Source: PALSA-505 sp036267135 (GTDB taxonomy: Bacteria > Actinomycetota > Actinomycetes > Streptosporangiales > Streptosporangiaceae). From it: a stretch of DNA of 64,000 nucleotides. The stretch is taken from positions 4,608 through 68,607 of the forward strand of contig DATAWQ010000110.1 of the NCBI GenBank assembly GCA_036267135.1, read 5' to 3'. Shown in pieces: positions 61,828-64,000 of this stretch. The position numbers and the translations under genes were made by a program. Position 1 is the stretch's first letter; each line of letters opens with the position of its first letter. Under the pieces are notes generated by a model. The model did no database searches, was not told the DNA's origin, and saw nothing but the letters and a program-made list of their open reading frames with translations.

Positions 61828-62003
61828 GCGTGGCTTTCCCTCCGGGTCATCGCCGACGTCATGGGCAGAACTCCGATTCCGGCAAAGCGTAGCTGGAAAG
61901 ACCTTGTGCAACTGCGACATTGCCACTGTGTTTCCTGAGAGTCCGGTTGTAGATCCTCCTCACCGCAGTACGGGCAGTAGAACGGTACGGCACGTTCGGT
62001 CAC
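61824..62003 (-). CDS. Small zinc-ribbon protein between sulfite reductase and cysH
   Basis: A 59-residue frame from GTG 62001-62003 to TGA 61824-61826. It begins M-T-E-R-A-V-P-F-Y-C-P-Y-C-G-E-E-D and has a second knuckle C-R-S-C near residues 29-32, four cysteines in all, followed by S-F-Q-L-R-F. This is a clear zinc ribbon. The start overlaps the sulfite reductase stop (GTGA) and its stop overlaps the cysH start (ATGA), so it is translated between them. I think a similar small protein lies at this place in other actinomycetes. Its role is unknown; sensing or metal/cluster delivery to the reductases is a guess. Confidence 0.85.
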   Translation of the reverse strand: MTERAVPFYCPYCGEEDLQPDSQETQWQCRSCTRSFQLRFAGIGVLPMTSAMTRRESHA

Positions 62004-63727
62004 GAGATATCCGCCTCACTGGCCCGGGCCGCCCAGGCGGCAAAGGCCTCGCCGGGCTCACGCGCGGCCACGAACCGGCGCAGCACCCGTTCCACGTAGT
62101 CGGGGAGTTCCTCGGCGGTGGTCTTCAGCCCGCGCACCTTACGGCCGAACCCAGAACCGGCGGCGTCACCGCCGTTCAGCGCGCCGCCCAGATGGATCTG
62201 GAACCCCTCGGTCTGCTGTCCGTCCGCGCCGGTGACCAGCGACCCCTTGAGGCCGATGTCGGCCGTCTGGATCCGGGCGCAGGAGTTCGGGCAGCCGTTC
62301 ACGTTGATGGTGACGGGCACGTCGAAGCCGGGCAGGCGGCGCTCCAGCTCGTCGATCAGGCTGGACGCCCGCTGCTTGGTCTCGACGATGGCCAGCTTGC
62401 AGAACTCGATGCCGGTGCACGCCATCGTGTGCCGCCGGAAGGCGCTGGGGCTGACCTGCAGGTCCACCCTGGCTAGGGCGGCGGCTAGCGGCCCGGTGCT
62501 GGCCTCGGGGACGTCCAGGATGATCATCTTCTGCTCGGCGGTGGTCCGCACCCGGCCGCTGCCGTACCTGGCCGCCAGGTCGGCGATCACGCCGAGCTGG
62601 TCACCGGACAGCCTGCCCACCCGCGGGGCAAAGCCCACATAGCAGCGGCCGTCCCGCTGGCGGTGCACCCCCACGTGGTCCCGGCGGCCGGCCCGCGGCG
62701 GCCCCGGCGGCGGCCCGTCCGGCAGCGCGTAGCCGAGGTACTCCTTCTCCAGCACCTCCCGGAACCGTTCCGCGCCCCAGTCGGCCACCAGAAACTTCAG
62801 CCGGGCCCTGTGCCGCAGCCGCCGGTACCCGTAGTCCCTGAACACCGCCGTGACCCCGGCCCACACGTCGGCCACCTGGCCGGCCCGGACGAACGTGCCG
62901 AGCCGCACCCCGATCTTCGGATTGGTAGAAAGGCCGCCGCCCACCCACAGGTCGTAGCCGGGCTCGCCGTCAGGCCCGGTCACGCCGACGAACGCGACGT
63001 CGTTGATCTCGTGCACCGTGCACTGGGCGGCGCAGCCGCTCATCGCGGTCTTGAACTTGCGCGGCAGGTTGGAGAACTCGGGGTCGCCGACGTACCGTGC
63101 GGAGGTCTCCTGAATCTCGGGCGTGGCGTCGATGATCTCGCCGGCGTCCAGCCCGGCCACCGGGCAGCCGAGCATCACCCGCGGCGTGTCACCGCAGGCC
63201 TCGGTGGTGGACAGCCCCACGGACTCCAGCGCGTCCCAGATCGCGGGGACGTCCTCGATCCGGATCCAGTGGAGCTGGATGTTCTGCCGGTCGGTGACGT
63301 CGGCGGTGCCGCGAGCGTAGCGGGTCGACACCGCGCCGATGGCGCGGAGCTGGCGCTCGTCGAGCTGGCCGCCGTCGATCCGGATGCGCAGCATGAAGTA
63401 GCGGTCGTCCAGCTCCTCCGGTTCGAGCACCGCGGTCTTGCCGCCATCCACACCGGGCTTGCGCTGGGTGTAGAGGCCGTACCAGCGGAACCGGCCGCGC
63501 AGGTCGGCCGGGTCGATCGAGTCGAAGCCGTACTTGGAGTAGATGTCGATGATCCGCCGGCGGACATTGAGCCCGTCGTCGTTCTTCTTGCTCTCTTCGT
63601 TCTTGTTCAGCGGCTCGCGGTAGCCGAGCGCCCACTGCCCCTCGCCGCGGCGAGACGGAGAGCGGCCGCCACGGGGTTTACCCGGCGGCGGCGGGCTGAC
63701 GGGTGCGTCCTGGGTCGTTGCTGTCAT
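62000..63727 (-). CDS. sir: Ferredoxin-dependent sulfite reductase
   Basis: A 575-residue sirohaem/4Fe-4S enzyme that reduces sulfite to sulfide with six electrons. The cluster ligands are C-T-G-I-E-F-C near 437-443 and N-G-C-P-N-S-C near 478-482. Sulfite-binding basic residues lie in T-D-R-Q-N-I-Q-L-H near 145-153 and the K-F-K near 225. The N-terminal W-Y-G-L-Y-T-Q-R near 83-90 and overall length fit the mycobacterial sulfite reductase (NirA/SirA), whose members were once called nitrite reductases. It is first in the operon, behind a Cys leader peptide. Confidence 0.94.
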   Translation of the reverse strand: MTATTQDAPVSPPPPGKPRGGRSPSRRGEGQWALGYREPLNKNEESKKNDDGLNVRRRIIDIYSKYGFDSIDPADLRGRFRWYGLYTQRKPGVDGGKTAVLEPEELDDRYFMLRIRIDGGQLDERQLRAIGAVSTRYARGTADVTDRQNIQLHWIRIEDVPAIWDALESVGLSTTEACGDTPRVMLGCPVAGLDAGEIIDATPEIQETSARYVGDPEFSNLPRKFKTAMSGCAAQCTVHEINDVAFVGVTGPDGEPGYDLWVGGGLSTNPKIGVRLGTFVRAGQVADVWAGVTAVFRDYGYRRLRHRARLKFLVADWGAERFREVLEKEYLGYALPDGPPPGPPRAGRRDHVGVHRQRDGRCYVGFAPRVGRLSGDQLGVIADLAARYGSGRVRTTAEQKMIILDVPEASTGPLAAALARVDLQVSPSAFRRHTMACTGIEFCKLAIVETKQRASSLIDELERRLPGFDVPVTINVNGCPNSCARIQTADIGLKGSLVTGADGQQTEGFQIHLGGALNGGDAAGSGFGRKVRGLKTTAEELPDYVERVLRRFVAAREPGEAFAAWAARASEADIS

Positions 63728-63736
63728 GCGGCGCGT

Positions 63737-63782
63737 CCTTCCGGGATGTCCCGGCGCGCGCGGCCAGGCTCGCCGCGGAAGG
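63737..63782 (-). promoter_or_regulatory. Hairpin over the sulfite reductase ribosome-binding site
   Basis: On the coding strand CCTTCCG (63776-63782) pairs perfectly with CGGAAGG (63737-63743), which contains the ribosome-binding site GGAAGG 9 bases before the ATG. The loop is long (32 bases) and GC-rich with further pairing. Together with the Cys leader peptide upstream this suggests control of translation, with ribosome stalling at the Cys codons opening the site. Confidence 0.55.
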
Positions 63783-63855
63783 GCGGCCCACAGTCGTTCA
63801 GGCGCTGGTCCGCAGCGGCTCGCCGCACGCGCCCGGTGTGTTCACGGGCGGGTGA

Positions 63856-63942
63856 TCAGCGACCGCCGCAACAGATGGCACTGCGGACGCGCTGCAGGTC
63901 TATATGCCTGCGCCCAACCAGAAGCGGATCCGCCGTACCCAT
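63856..63942 (-). CDS. Cysteine leader peptide (28 residues)
   Basis: ATG 63940-63942 begins a frame ending in TGA at 63856-63858. The product contains G-R-R-H-I-D-L-Q-R-V-R-S-A-I-C-C-G-G-R. The core R-R-H-I/V-D-L-x-R-V-x-S-A-x-C is found before cysteine and sulfur genes across actinobacteria. The adjacent TGT-TGC codons near the end are the sensor: low Cys-tRNA stalls the ribosome there. It lies 129 bases before sulfite reductase. Cys-codon leaders of sulfur operons have been shown in mycobacteria to act as attenuators. Confidence 0.85.
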   Translation of the reverse strand: MGTADPLLVGRRHIDLQRVRSAICCGGR

Positions 63943-64000
63943 ACCGGCAGGATCACACGACGGCAGAAGAATTGTCCAGAACATAACTATCTCCGCCAAC

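Noticed and set aside
61828..61926. Longer N-terminus of CysH from 61926
   Set aside because: That stretch is the zinc-ribbon gene in another frame; ATG 61827 has a good ribosome-binding site and overlaps the upstream stop.

Overview
The window is high-GC DNA from a free-living, probably soil-dwelling actinomycete. Evidence for this is GTG and TTG starts, 4-base GTGA gene overlaps, WhiA, RbpA, a GarA-type FHA protein, the FtsR/bifunctional-nuclease/MerR cluster next to gcvP, a fused trpE(G) behind a Trp leader peptide, and a cysteine leader peptide of the RRHIDL type. Gene order resembles Streptosporangiales/Streptomyces-like genomes, but I cannot name the species. I see no tRNA, rRNA, CRISPR array, insertion sequence or phage module.

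Layout. 0-6.7 kb: end of an ABC exporter, a TIM-barrel glycosidase coupled to a MurG/MGDG-synthase-like glycosyltransferase, a DHA2-type drug exporter divergent from its TetR regulator with a matched pair of operators, and a zinc alcohol dehydrogenase. 6.8-14 kb: attenuator-controlled trpE(G), a secreted four-repeat Cys protein, thyX, dienelactone hydrolase, flavohaemoprotein behind a palindromic operator cluster, and a class-I amidotransferase-like hydrolase. 14-23 kb: tricorn protease, CcdA, small membrane proteins, and a secreted GH92 mannosidase behind a LacI-type palindrome. 23-33 kb: CDP-alcohol phosphatidyltransferase (cardiolipin-synthase type) with a mannose-1-phosphate guanylyltransferase, then garA-ftsR-bfn-merR-gcvP, the same order as around Rv1827-Rv1832 of Mycobacterium tuberculosis, with a glycine riboswitch in front of gcvP. 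33-35.9 kb: DUF574-type methyltransferase, an unknown protein, and YceI divergent from an HxlR regulator.

35.9-44.7 kb is the conserved actinobacterial core: uvrC-rapZ-yvcK-whiA, each joined by a GTGA overlap, followed by gap-pgk-tpiA-secG and rbpA. 44.7-56.3 kb is accessory: an MBL hydrolase, a secreted beta-helix protein, a freestanding PheS-like ligase (single chain with FDX-ACB domain, Phe pocket not conserved) coupled to a SAM methyltransferase, a shortened amidohydrolase, dipeptidase E, a beta-lactamase-fold hydrolase, a secreted TAP-like peptidase, glutamate decarboxylase and a RibD-like reductase. 56.5-64 kb: glgX, an AidB-like acyl-CoA dehydrogenase, and a sulfur-assimilation operon read leftwards: Cys leader peptide, sulfite reductase, a 59-residue zinc ribbon, cysH, and a sirohydrochlorin-chelatase-like gene, all overlapping.

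The least explained unit is the PheS-like ligase plus methyltransferase pair near 47-49 kb. The best-supported regulatory finds are RNA switches: the Trp attenuator, the glycine riboswitch with a stem over the ribosome-binding site, and the Cys leader with a similar stem.
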